From contig JAHEGA010000008.1 of the NCBI GenBank assembly GCA_024639925.1, positions 1-14,732 on the forward strand: a stretch of 14,732 nucleotides of DNA, written 5' to 3'. The position numbers and the translations under genes are program-made. The DNA comes from Microbacteriaceae bacterium. Its GTDB lineage: Bacteria > Actinomycetota > Actinomycetes > Actinomycetales > Microbacteriaceae. This document shows positions 1 through 6,324 of this stretch, in pieces. The notes beneath the pieces were generated by a model, which saw only the letters and a program-made list of their open reading frames with translations, searched no databases and had not been told where the DNA came from. Within the stretch, counting starts at the first letter, position 1. Every line of letters starts with the position of its first letter.

Positions 1-182
1 CTGCGGTGAAGGGTTTCGTCAGCGTCGGTTTGGGACACTTCGATGAGCCACGGTTCGTTATTCACATCGTGGACAAGAGCGGCGTCGCGCTCGGGGGTGG
101 AAAGATTTTGGGCGCTCACAGCCTGGAAACCTGGCACTGCGCCGGTGGCGAGCGCCGATAACATAAGGGGTGTGTGAGCCAT
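1..182 (-). CDS. Aminoglycoside/macrolide phosphotransferase-like protein, N-terminal fragment
   Basis: Only the first 60 codons lie in the window; the gene continues off the left edge. The protein begins MAHTPLMLSALATGAVPGF and then runs into an NNEPWLIEV strand. This resembles the N-lobe start of APH-family phosphotransferases of Microbacteriaceae, where a leader helix precedes a line like 'grelvVRVP' that carries the ATP-binding lysine region. The family transfers phosphate from ATP to a small molecule in the cytoplasm; the substrate here is unknown. The ATG at 180-182 is preceded directly by GGAGAA with no spacer, which is too close for a Shine-Dalgarno. A TACCCT element exactly 6 nt upstream instead suggests a leaderless transcript. 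It is divergent from nudC with a 98-bp shared promoter region. The family call rests on the N-terminus alone, so it is tentative. Confidence 0.6.
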   Translation of the reverse strand, partial: MAHTPLMLSALATGAVPGFQAVSAQNLSTPERDAALVHDVNNEPWLIEVSQTDADETLHR

Positions 183-188
183 TTCTCC

Positions 189-194
189 AGGGTA
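189..194 (-). promoter_or_regulatory. Predicted -10 box (TACCCT) of a leaderless promoter
   Basis: On the minus strand TACCCT is followed by exactly 6 nt (ggagaa) and then the ATG of the phosphotransferase-like gene. This fits the actinobacterial TAnnnT -10, with transcription starting at or next to the A of the start codon. No good -35 hexamer is visible; TGCCTG lies at roughly the right place. The same geometry recurs at three other starts in this window. Confidence 0.5.
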
Positions 195-212
195 GGCGCC
201 AGTTATGGCGCC
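195..212. repeat. Perfect inverted repeat, operator-like, in the nudC/phosphotransferase divergent promoter
   Basis: GGCGCCA (195-201), GTTA, TGGCGCC (206-212) form a perfect 7-bp dyad with a 4-nt centre. It abuts the predicted -10 box of the leftward promoter and fills the -10/-35 spacer. That is where repressors, or MerR-like activators that reshape the spacer, bind. No regulator gene is adjacent in the window. A role is inferred from position only. Confidence 0.45.
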
Positions 213-270
213 AGGCAGGATAGCCACACCGCGAAGGACTCACTCTTGGTGTGTTTTCAGGCTTTGGCAG

Positions 271-278
271 AAAGGTGA
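271..278 (+). promoter_or_regulatory. Ribosome-binding site deciding the nudC start
   Basis: AAAGGTGA lies 2 nt before GTG 281, with its AGG core about 5 nt from the codon. It favours 281 over the in-frame upstream GTG at 251, which has only CTTGGT in front of it. Confidence 0.5.
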
Positions 279-280
279 CC

Positions 281-1210
281 GTGTCCCTCACCGATGCGCT
301 ACCGCTCTCACGCTCGAGGATTGATCGCGATGCCCTCTCGCGCAAGATCCCGGGATTCTTGGAAGACCTCTGGGCAGCCACAGACACTGCGGTCATTGTG
401 ATTTGGCGGGGCGAAGCACTACTGCAGCCTGGCTCCGACAGCCAGTTGGCCGTGTTTTCACCCGCAGATATTCCCACTTTTCGCCACCGGATATACCTCG
501 GGCGGGTGACCGAACAGGTTCGAGGTGTGGCCGAGGGCACCGCGTTTGTGGCCGCCGTGCTCGGGGATGAACAGGGTGAAGCGCTTGAACCGGATGTGTC
601 TCGGTGGATGAGCGCTCGAACCATGGCGCACACACTGGATGACCGCGACTCCGGGCTCGTGATTGAGGCCTTAGCGATGGCCAATTGGCACGATGCGCAT
701 GCGTTTTCTCCCGTCACCGGCGCTCCCGCGCTGCCCTCCCAAGCAGGGTGGACCCGGGTCGACAAAGACACCGGCAAAGACATTTTCCCCCGCACCGATG
801 CGGCCGTGATCGTCCTCATCACCGACGGCGCTGACCGCATCGTGTTGGGCAGTAACGCGCTGTGGGAATCTCACCGGTACTCACTGCTCGCGGGATTTGT
901 GGAACCGGGTGAATCTCTGGAAGCGGCTGTCGTGCGCGAGGTCTGGGAAGAATCGGGTCTTGTCGTTCATCACCCCCGGTATCTCGGGTCGCAGCCGTGG
1001 CCGTTTCCGGCTTCCTTGATGGTGGGGTTCCACGCCCAACTCGATCCCGCACACGCAAATGACTTGCGACCCGATGGAACAGAAATTGTTGACCTGCGCT
1101 GGTTCACCAGGGATGAGCTTCTCGCCACAGACTCCGGGGTGACACTGCCTGGCCCACCCTCCATCGCCCGCTCCATGATTGATGCGTGGCTCCACCGCGA
1201 GATTGCCTGA
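281..1210 (+). CDS. nudC: NAD(+) diphosphatase, NudC-type Nudix hydrolase
   Basis: Predicted 309-aa cytoplasmic enzyme that hydrolyses NAD(H) to NMN(H) and AMP; NudC enzymes also remove NAD caps from RNA. The Nudix box is complete at residues 205-227 (G..EPGE.L......RE.WEE.G). It is followed at 237-245 by SQPWPFPAS, the signature of the NADH-pyrophosphatase subgroup. An N-terminal NudC domain precedes the linker. The short zinc ribbon that normally has four cysteines reads FSPVTGAPALPS...DKDTGKD at about 142-168 and has no cysteine at all, so zinc binding is apparently lost. The start was set at GTG 281 because AAAGGTGA (271-278) precedes it; an in-frame GTG at 251 would add 10 residues without a clear ribosome site. 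uvrD2 begins 3 nt after the stop, so the two probably form one transcript, as in mycobacteria (Rv3199c/Rv3198c region). Confidence 0.9.
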   Translation: MSLTDALPLSRSRIDRDALSRKIPGFLEDLWAATDTAVIVIWRGEALLQPGSDSQLAVFSPADIPTFRHRIYLGRVTEQVRGVAEGTAFVAAVLGDEQGEALEPDVSRWMSARTMAHTLDDRDSGLVIEALAMANWHDAHAFSPVTGAPALPSQAGWTRVDKDTGKDIFPRTDAAVIVLITDGADRIVLGSNALWESHRYSLLAGFVEPGESLEAAVVREVWEESGLVVHHPRYLGSQPWPFPASLMVGFHAQLDPAHANDLRPDGTEIVDLRWFTRDELLATDSGVTLPGPPSIARSMIDAWLHREIA

Positions 1211-1212
1211 GC

Positions 1213-2895
1213 GTGAGGAACCAACAGGCTCTGGAGGGTCTGGATGAACACCAGCGCATTGTGGCAACCACGTGGGGGAGCCCGCTGTGTGTTCTGGCCG
1301 GTGCGGGTACGGGAAAAACCCGAGCGCTGACCCACCGCATTGCCTACGGTATTGCGGAGGGCAAGTACCAACCCGACCAGGTTCTCGCGCTCACCTTCAC
1401 CGCCAAAGCCGCCGGTGAAATGGGTTCCCGCCTGCGCACCCTGGGGGTTCCCGGTGTGGCTGCCAGAACGTTTCACTCGGCCGCTCTGAGACAACTGCAG
1501 CACTTTTGGCCGACCGTGACCGGTGGCCGCCTGCCGGATATTTCACCTTCGAAGGGGCGCCTCATCGCGAAAGCCTTGGAAACGCTTCACCTCACTCCGG
1601 ACACCGCGCTGTTGCGCGATATCGCGGCAGAAATCGAGTGGCGAAAAGTCCAAGGTCTCACCCCCGAGCAGTATCAGGTCTCGCGGGCGCAACGCGGTAG
1701 TTCCCTGCCGGGACGGATGTCACCCGAAGCGATGAAGGGCGTTCACGAGCGTTACGAACAGGTCAAAGACGAGGCCTCCCAGATCGACTTTGAGGACGTC
1801 CTTCTGGCGACCGTCGGGTTGTTCGAGGACAACCCGCAAGTCTTGGAAAAAGTTCGCGCGCAATACACCTCGCTGTTGGTCGATGAATATCAGGATGTCT
1901 CCCCGTTGCAGCAAAGGTTGTTGGATCTGTGGATAGGACCCCGGGAAGATGTTGTGGTCGTCGGCGATGCTAGCCAAACGATCTACACCTTCGCGGGAGC
2001 AAGTGCTCGGTATCTGCTGGATTTTGCGGATCGCTACGCGAATGCTCACGTGGTGAAGCTTGAGAAGAATTACCGCTCCACACCAGAAATTGTGACAGCG
2101 GCGAACAGCGTCGTGATGGGCAAGCCTGGTGCGCTGACCTTGAATCCCGTTCAGTCCGCAGGGGCACCCCTTCATCGCCACATCGCCGTCGATGACGCGG
2201 CGGAAGCCGCGTATGTGGCGGGGAAGGTCAAGGAGAAGATGGCCAGCGGGATGTCACCCGATGACATTGCCGTCTTGATGCGCTTTGGCGCGCAATCTTT
2301 GGCGTTGGAGAACGCTTTGCGCGAGGCGGGGGTGAGCTACCGCGTACGAGGCGCAACTCCCTTCTTCGAGGAACCGCACGTTGCGCGCGCGGTCATGGAA
2401 ATTCGGGGAGCTGCGGTGGCGGGCGCCTCTGAGCCGATGGTTCAGGTGGTCGAAGATGTGCTCTTTGGTCTTGGCTTGGGCGCAGAAGCGCCGGAGAGCA
2501 GCGGAGCCGAGCGATCGCGGTATGAAGATTTGGTGGCTTTGCGCGACTTGGCTCGCGCCCAACCTGAGGGCACCACGCTTGTTCAGTTCTCGGAGAGCCT
2601 CCGCGAGAAGTCAGCAACGGGGGACGCGCCCAACGTTGGCGCGCTAACGCTGACCACGGTCCACTCGGCGAAAGGTCGCGAATGGCCGGTGGTCTTCCTC
2701 GTGGGCCTCACCGAAGGGGCTTTCCCGATCTCGTACGCCACGACGGACGAGGCCATCGAGGAGGAGCGACGTCTTTTTTACGTCGCCATCACTCGAGCGC
2801 AAAAAGAGCTGCATCTGTCGCTTGCCGAGCGCTCAAAAGAGGGCAGTGCGCCCCGGACCCCCAGCCGGTTTGTTGACGCGCTCACCCGTCAATAA
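1213..2895 (+). CDS. uvrD2: ATP-dependent 3'-5' DNA helicase, UvrD2 type (SF1A)
   Basis: Predicted 560-aa superfamily 1A helicase acting in DNA repair. All core motifs are visible: Q-motif LDEHQ near residue 11, Walker A GAGTGKT 30-36, motif Ia LTFTAKAA near 60, motif II DEYQD 224-228, motif III GDASQTIY 251-258, motif IV NYRST 286-290, motif V VHSAKGREW 483-491 and motif VI RRLFYVAITRA 519-529. The protein ends about 30 residues after motif VI. Mycobacterial UvrD2 is about 700 aa with a C-terminal HRDC domain; that tail, with its cysteine cluster, is absent here. The start is GTG 1213, 3 nt after the nudC stop, with no clear Shine-Dalgarno, so translation probably depends on coupling to nudC. 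GTG 1186 is in frame but overlaps nudC. The 3' end overlaps the convergent cyclodehydratase-like gene by 14 bp. Confidence 0.93.
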   Translation: MRNQQALEGLDEHQRIVATTWGSPLCVLAGAGTGKTRALTHRIAYGIAEGKYQPDQVLALTFTAKAAGEMGSRLRTLGVPGVAARTFHSAALRQLQHFWPTVTGGRLPDISPSKGRLIAKALETLHLTPDTALLRDIAAEIEWRKVQGLTPEQYQVSRAQRGSSLPGRMSPEAMKGVHERYEQVKDEASQIDFEDVLLATVGLFEDNPQVLEKVRAQYTSLLVDEYQDVSPLQQRLLDLWIGPREDVVVVGDASQTIYTFAGASARYLLDFADRYANAHVVKLEKNYRSTPEIVTAANSVVMGKPGALTLNPVQSAGAPLHRHIAVDDAAEAAYVAGKVKEKMASGMSPDDIAVLMRFGAQSLALENALREAGVSYRVRGATPFFEEPHVARAVMEIRGAAVAGASEPMVQVVEDVLFGLGLGAEAPESSGAERSRYEDLVALRDLARAQPEGTTLVQFSESLREKSATGDAPNVGALTLTTVHSAKGREWPVVFLVGLTEGAFPISYATTDEAIEEERRLFYVAITRAQKELHLSLAERSKEGSAPRTPSRFVDALTRQ

Positions 2896-3661
2896 CCTCC
2901 ACCAGGCTGTGACACAAACAGTCGGGTGACCTTCGGACCATCGAGCTGGTCCACTCCTTTGTGTGCGCATCGATTCGAACGACGTGGCCAGGCGTGCGCT
3001 CCTTCATAAGAGAGAGCGCAGCCCACGACGCATGCAGGGTCATTGCGGCGGTATCAGCGGGTGCTCGCGCGCCCCACAACTGACTCATGACCGCTTGGTG
3101 GTGAGGATTCCTGGTGAGTTCGTGCTGCCAGAGGCATTGCAAGCACGGCCCACGCCCCGGGGTGATGCGTGGACCCACAGTGACGGATTGGTCCCGGAAG
3201 ATCACCGGTGTGTGGGCGGTGTCAGCGGACATGCAGGCTCGGTATTCAGCGGGGTGGGGGACATAGTTCGCCATCAGAATGCGCTCTGTGCGCGGTGGCG
3301 CATCTGCTGCCTCGACCACCTCGTGGCCGAGATGGGTGAGGTGGTCCGTCATCAAGAGTTGGTGGGCGCTGTTACCGGTCACCGCAAGCGTCAGCCCGGT
3401 GGTGCTGGGCGGAGTCCTCAACGCGGGAAGCAGCGTGGAGAGAAGAGTTTCGCGCTCTGTGTCCGTCAGACCTGCATCGCTCGCGAGCATGACGGCCCCG
3501 CTGCTGGTCACTCCCGAACGCAAGCCCTCGAGAAGGGGGAGCGCCTCATCGGGAATCTCGGGGATGACCACGACCACCGGGTCGACGCCGATCTGAAGGG
3601 TGTCGGGTGTTCTCCACACCAGGGGCAGGTTTGGGTCAAAGCGCAGGATGCGGGGGCTCAT
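2882..3661 (-). CDS. TOMM cyclodehydratase/E1-like (ThiF-related) protein, orphan
   Basis: 259 aa. The line VGPRITPGRGPCLQCLWQHELTR (split in the family as VGPLV.PGr.PCLrCl..Hr..rDP) at about 162-184 matches the partner-protein fold of thiazole/oxazole-modified microcin (TOMM) cyclodehydratases. In TOMM clusters such proteins bind a precursor leader peptide. C173 and C176 plus C248 and C250 (CLC near the end) form a plausible zinc site. A Rossmann-like strand and helix lie at 91-117 (LAVTGNSAHQLL...LGHEVV), but the classic GxGxxG is degraded, so ATP binding is doubtful. No precursor peptide, YcaO or dehydrogenase is nearby. A homologous gene sits beside the zincin gene in other Actinobacteria (the Rv3196/Rv3195 pair in mycobacteria, from memory), so this is a conserved orphan and not a bacteriocin cluster. 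It is the second gene of a minus-strand pair. The ATG at 3661 is the only start in the open frame; GGAGG lies about 20 nt upstream, inside a small hairpin. True function is unknown. Confidence 0.7.
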   Translation of the reverse strand: MSPRILRFDPNLPLVWRTPDTLQIGVDPVVVVIPEIPDEALPLLEGLRSGVTSSGAVMLASDAGLTDTERETLLSTLLPALRTPPSTTGLTLAVTGNSAHQLLMTDHLTHLGHEVVEAADAPPRTERILMANYVPHPAEYRACMSADTAHTPVIFRDQSVTVGPRITPGRGPCLQCLWQHELTRNPHHQAVMSQLWGARAPADTAAMTLHASWAALSLMKERTPGHVVRIDAHTKEWTSSMVRRSPDCLCHSLVEVIDG

Positions 3662-3718
3662 GCGTGGATACTGGCGAACACCTCCGGTGTCTCGCTCAGG
3701 CTATGCACAGGCCTCGCT

Positions 3719-5059
3719 TTAGTCTTCGCCCTCCAGCAAATCTTGCAATGCCTGGTCCATGTCATCTCGAGCCGTCTCCGGGTTGCGAAGGCGAGCGATG
3801 AAGCTCTCTGGTGAGTCGAGATCGTCGTCGGTGGGAAGCGAATCGGGGTGCTGCCAGAGAAGGTCTCTGGCTTCGTGACCAAGCTCCCTCGTCAGAGCAG
3901 CCCACAGCGCGCTGGCTTCACGCAGACGCCTCGGTCGCAATTCCAGTCCCACCAGGGTTTGGAATGCACGCTCCGCCGGCCCACCGCTGGCACGACGGCG
4001 ACGAATTGTTTCGGCGAGCGCGCTCGCTTTCGGCAGACGAGACGTTGCCTCCTGGGTGACGTGGTCGACCCACCCTTCGATGAGGGCCAACATTCCTTCG
4101 AGGCGAGCGAGCGCTCGTTTTTGGTCCTCCGTGTGTTCGGGCAATAGGGCGCCGGAGGAGAACAGTTCCTGAAGTGCCTGGGTGTCAGTGGGGTCAAAGT
4201 CCTGCTGCAGATTCATGATGGCGTCGGAATCGATGCTGATGCCCGAGGCGAAGTCGCGGATAACGCTAATGAGGTGGAGTCGAAGCCACCTGGCATGCCG
4301 GAACAGGCGGGCATGGGCTACCTCACGGACCGCCAGGTAGATGTCTGCTTCCTCGCGGGGAACATCGAGGTCAGCGGAAAATTCTCGGATGTTCTGGGCC
4401 ACCAACATGGCGTGGACGTCATATTCGGAGGTTCCCTGGATCAGCGGGATTCCGATGTCGCCGCCGGAGAGGACCTCTTTCGCTAGGTTCCCCACCACCT
4501 GGGCGAGCTGAAGCCTAAACAAGCCTTTGGAAATGTTTTCCATTTGTCCCGACAGCGAGCCCAGGGTTTCCTGCAGGGATTCCGGCGCGTTGCTGGTGAG
4601 CATGCCCGACACCGCGCGGGGAATGGCAATGGCGACCGGTTCGGCAATCTCTTCCCACACGGGCAGGCTCCGCCTGGCCCATTCGGTTCGGGTTGCGACA
4701 ACCGGACTTTCGCCCAGTTCGGCAATCGACGTCACTTCGCCAAGCCACAACGAGGCGACATTGGCGGCAGATTCCAGAGCCGCTCGCGTAGCGGGGTCCA
4801 GTGACTGCTGGCCTTCCCCGGCTACCGTCACGCTGTGATCCCGCGAGGCCGTGGATTTGAGTAAACCGTCTTGGCCAAACGCCGCACCGAGCTGTTGCAT
4901 CATCGCTTGGACCTGAGGCCCATTGATGTCGATACCCGCGGCTTTCATCAGTTCTTCGGGGTCAAAGGACTCGTCACCCTGGAGAAACCGTTGGAACGCG
5001 TCGCGGATGGCATCCTCGTCGGGAAACCCCGAAAACTCGGCATCGTCGTTATCAGCCAT
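3719..5059 (-). CDS. Zinc-dependent metalloprotease homologue (DUF2342/zincin_2 family)
   Basis: 446 aa, predicted cytoplasmic, acidic N-terminus (MADNDDAEF). The conserved family blocks are present: REVAHARLFRHARWL at 245-259, RLEGMLALIEGWVDHV at 319-334 and RRRRASGGPAERAF...GLELRPRRLREA at 353-382. These identify the actinobacterial family annotated as zinc-dependent metalloprotease or putative hydrolase. A textbook HExxH is not present; H249, H255 and H333 with E246 or E328 are the candidate metal ligands. No biochemical role is established that I can cite, so protease activity is an annotation by fold. The start codon at 5057-5059 has no Shine-Dalgarno, but TACGGT lies exactly 6 nt upstream, suggesting a leaderless mRNA. 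The downstream cyclodehydratase-like gene starts 57 nt after its stop and is probably co-transcribed. It is divergent from the S16 protease gene. Confidence 0.85.
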   Translation of the reverse strand: MADNDDAEFSGFPDEDAIRDAFQRFLQGDESFDPEELMKAAGIDINGPQVQAMMQQLGAAFGQDGLLKSTASRDHSVTVAGEGQQSLDPATRAALESAANVASLWLGEVTSIAELGESPVVATRTEWARRSLPVWEEIAEPVAIAIPRAVSGMLTSNAPESLQETLGSLSGQMENISKGLFRLQLAQVVGNLAKEVLSGGDIGIPLIQGTSEYDVHAMLVAQNIREFSADLDVPREEADIYLAVREVAHARLFRHARWLRLHLISVIRDFASGISIDSDAIMNLQQDFDPTDTQALQELFSSGALLPEHTEDQKRALARLEGMLALIEGWVDHVTQEATSRLPKASALAETIRRRRASGGPAERAFQTLVGLELRPRRLREASALWAALTRELGHEARDLLWQHPDSLPTDDDLDSPESFIARLRNPETARDDMDQALQDLLEGED

Positions 5060-5065
5060 GGTTTT

Positions 5066-5071
5066 ACCGTA
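5066..5071 (-). promoter_or_regulatory. Predicted -10 box (TACGGT) of a leaderless promoter for the metalloprotease homologue
   Basis: Minus-strand TACGGT, then aaaacc (6 nt), then ATG. No purine-rich ribosome site exists between box and start, in line with a leaderless transcript. A TGGCGCCA palindrome lies 20 bp upstream (5091-5098); the same 8-mer occurs at 206-213 in the other divergent promoter region. Confidence 0.5.
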
Positions 5072-5130
5072 GCCGGGGGTTCGGCGATGGTGGCGCCATT
5101 TCGCTCAGGGCTTGCCACATCCACGGTGGT

Positions 5131-5136
5131 TATGCT
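5131..5136 (+). promoter_or_regulatory. Possible -10 box (TATGCT) for the S16 protease gene
   Basis: TATGCT would place the transcription start near 5143 and give a leader of about 20 nt carrying AGAAAG (5152-5157) as ribosome site before ATG 5163. No -35 at 17 bp is recognisable. TTGCCA (5112-5117) is only 13 bp away. Confidence 0.3.
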
Positions 5137-5162
5137 TGCCGCTTGAGCAACAGAAAGCCGGC

Positions 5163-6263
5163 ATGAGCATTTTCGAAAGTGATGACCCGACAGCGGGCGT
5201 CCAGCAACGCTCCCGGCGCGCCGGTTGGTTGATGCTTTCGCTGACCGCCGTCATCATTGTTGGCCTGTCTTTTTTTCCTGCGCCCTATGTCATCGATAAT
5301 CCCGGGCCGACGTACGACACCCTCGGGTCGGTGGAGGTGGGGGATGCCACGCTCGATTTGATCTCGATCTCCGGCGGCGAAGTCTTCGACACGACCGGCG
5401 AGATTCGCTTGACAACGGTGACGCGCTCGGGAAATCCCGACAGCCTTCCCGGGTGGGCGGACGTGCTCTCGGGGTGGCTTGATCCCACCCGGACAGTCAT
5501 TCCAGTCGATGTGGCCTACCCGCCGGGTGTGAGCGTCGAGCAAAACCGCGAAGCCGCGCAGATTGACATGGAGAACTCCCAGCAAGAAGCCATCGCCGCG
5601 GCGCTGTCGTACGCCGGAATACCCTTTGCCTCAACGCTTGTGGTGAGCCAATCCCTGGAGGGTGGGCCCAGCGAGGGGGTGCTTCTCGCCGATGATGTCA
5701 TCCTGCAGGCAATGGGTACGCCCGTTCACACTGTTTCTGAGTTGCGCGAGCTGATTGGGATCTCCGGTGCGAATACCCCACTCGATCTCGTGATCGAGCG
5801 AGAGGGTCGGGAAATTGACCTCCAGGTTGTTCCTCGCCTGTCGGAGGGCGATTCGCCCATGCCGATGATCGGAATCCTGGTCTCCGGTCGCTACGATTTT
5901 CCGCTGGAAATTGAGATCGCCCTCGATAACGTGGGCGGCCCCAGTGCAGGGTTGGTCTTTGCGCTGGGAATCGTAGACAAGCTCACTGCGGAGGACATCA
6001 CTGCTGGCGGCGTCTTTGCCGGCACCGGGACCATTAATGCTCGCGGTGAAGTCGGCAGTATCGGGGGGATCCGGCACAAGATGCACGGGGCGCTTGCCGA
6101 CGGAGCAACGTGGTTTCTTGCCCCCGCGGATAATTGCCCTGATGTGCTCGGGCACATTCCCGATGGCCTCCAAGTGATTCCCGTGGCCACCCTGGATGAC
6201 GCCGTTGACGCGCTCGTGAGTGTCCGCGAAGGAACAGCAGTTGCGGTGTGCCCAGGTGGGTAA
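5163..6263 (+). CDS. Membrane-anchored PDZ / Lon-type S16 serine protease (YlbL-like)
   Basis: 366 aa. A short cytoplasmic N-terminus rich in Gln/Arg is followed by one transmembrane helix at about 20-40, so the bulk lies outside the membrane. A PDZ domain covers about 160-225 (EGGPSEGVLLADDVILQAMG...). The C-terminal S16 domain has the Lon-type Ser-Lys dyad: S261 in NVGGPSAGL and K306 in GGIRHKMHGA, with the supporting GTGTINARGEVGSIGG turn between them. There is no AAA+ ATPase domain, as in Bacillus YlbL and mycobacterial Rv3194c relatives. The likely role is processing or quality control of membrane or exported proteins without ATP. The start was set at ATG 5163, preceded by AGAAAG; an in-frame TTG at 5112 would add 17 unlikely residues. 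The UPF0182 gene follows after 61 nt, an order also found in mycobacteria, which hints at a shared membrane task. Confidence 0.9.
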   Translation: MSIFESDDPTAGVQQRSRRAGWLMLSLTAVIIVGLSFFPAPYVIDNPGPTYDTLGSVEVGDATLDLISISGGEVFDTTGEIRLTTVTRSGNPDSLPGWADVLSGWLDPTRTVIPVDVAYPPGVSVEQNREAAQIDMENSQQEAIAAALSYAGIPFASTLVVSQSLEGGPSEGVLLADDVILQAMGTPVHTVSELRELIGISGANTPLDLVIEREGREIDLQVVPRLSEGDSPMPMIGILVSGRYDFPLEIEIALDNVGGPSAGLVFALGIVDKLTAEDITAGGVFAGTGTINARGEVGSIGGIRHKMHGALADGATWFLAPADNCPDVLGHIPDGLQVIPVATLDDAVDALVSVREGTAVAVCPGG

Positions 6264-6272
6264 GGAATTCCT
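6263..6272. repeat. 10-bp perfect palindrome upstream of the UPF0182 gene
   Basis: AGGAATTCCT begins on the last base of the S16 protease stop codon and covers roughly -35 to -26 relative to the start predicted from the TAGACT box. It has no loop and no T-run, so it is not a terminator. A protein-binding site is possible but unproven. Confidence 0.3.
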
Positions 6273-6285
6273 CAGCCCATCTTTG

Positions 6286-6291
6286 TAGACT
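6286..6291 (+). promoter_or_regulatory. Predicted -10 box (TAGACT) for the UPF0182 gene
   Basis: TAGACT, preceded by TTTG, gives a start near 6298 and a leader of about 27 nt. The leader carries a strong ribosome site AAGGGAAGG (6308-6316 region) about 9 nt before GTG 6325. No clear -35 is seen; the AGGAATTCCT palindrome occupies that place. Confidence 0.4.
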
Positions 6292-6324
6292 GAAGCCCTC
6301 TAATCCAAGGGAAGGCCCTCCGTC

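Noticed and set aside
58..840. 260-codon minus-strand open frame opposite nudC
   Set aside because: It crosses the start of the phosphotransferase-like gene in another frame and runs opposite the Nudix domain; no motif and no ribosome site.
2882..3661. TOMM or bacteriocin biosynthesis cluster
   Set aside because: No precursor peptide, YcaO protein, dehydrogenase or transporter is nearby, and the neighbouring genes are conserved housekeeping ones.
2963..3814. 283-codon plus-strand open frame opposite the cyclodehydratase-like and zincin genes
   Set aside because: It lies antisense to two recognisable genes, has no ribosome site and its translation is low-complexity Arg/Gly/His-rich text typical of GC-rich shadow frames.
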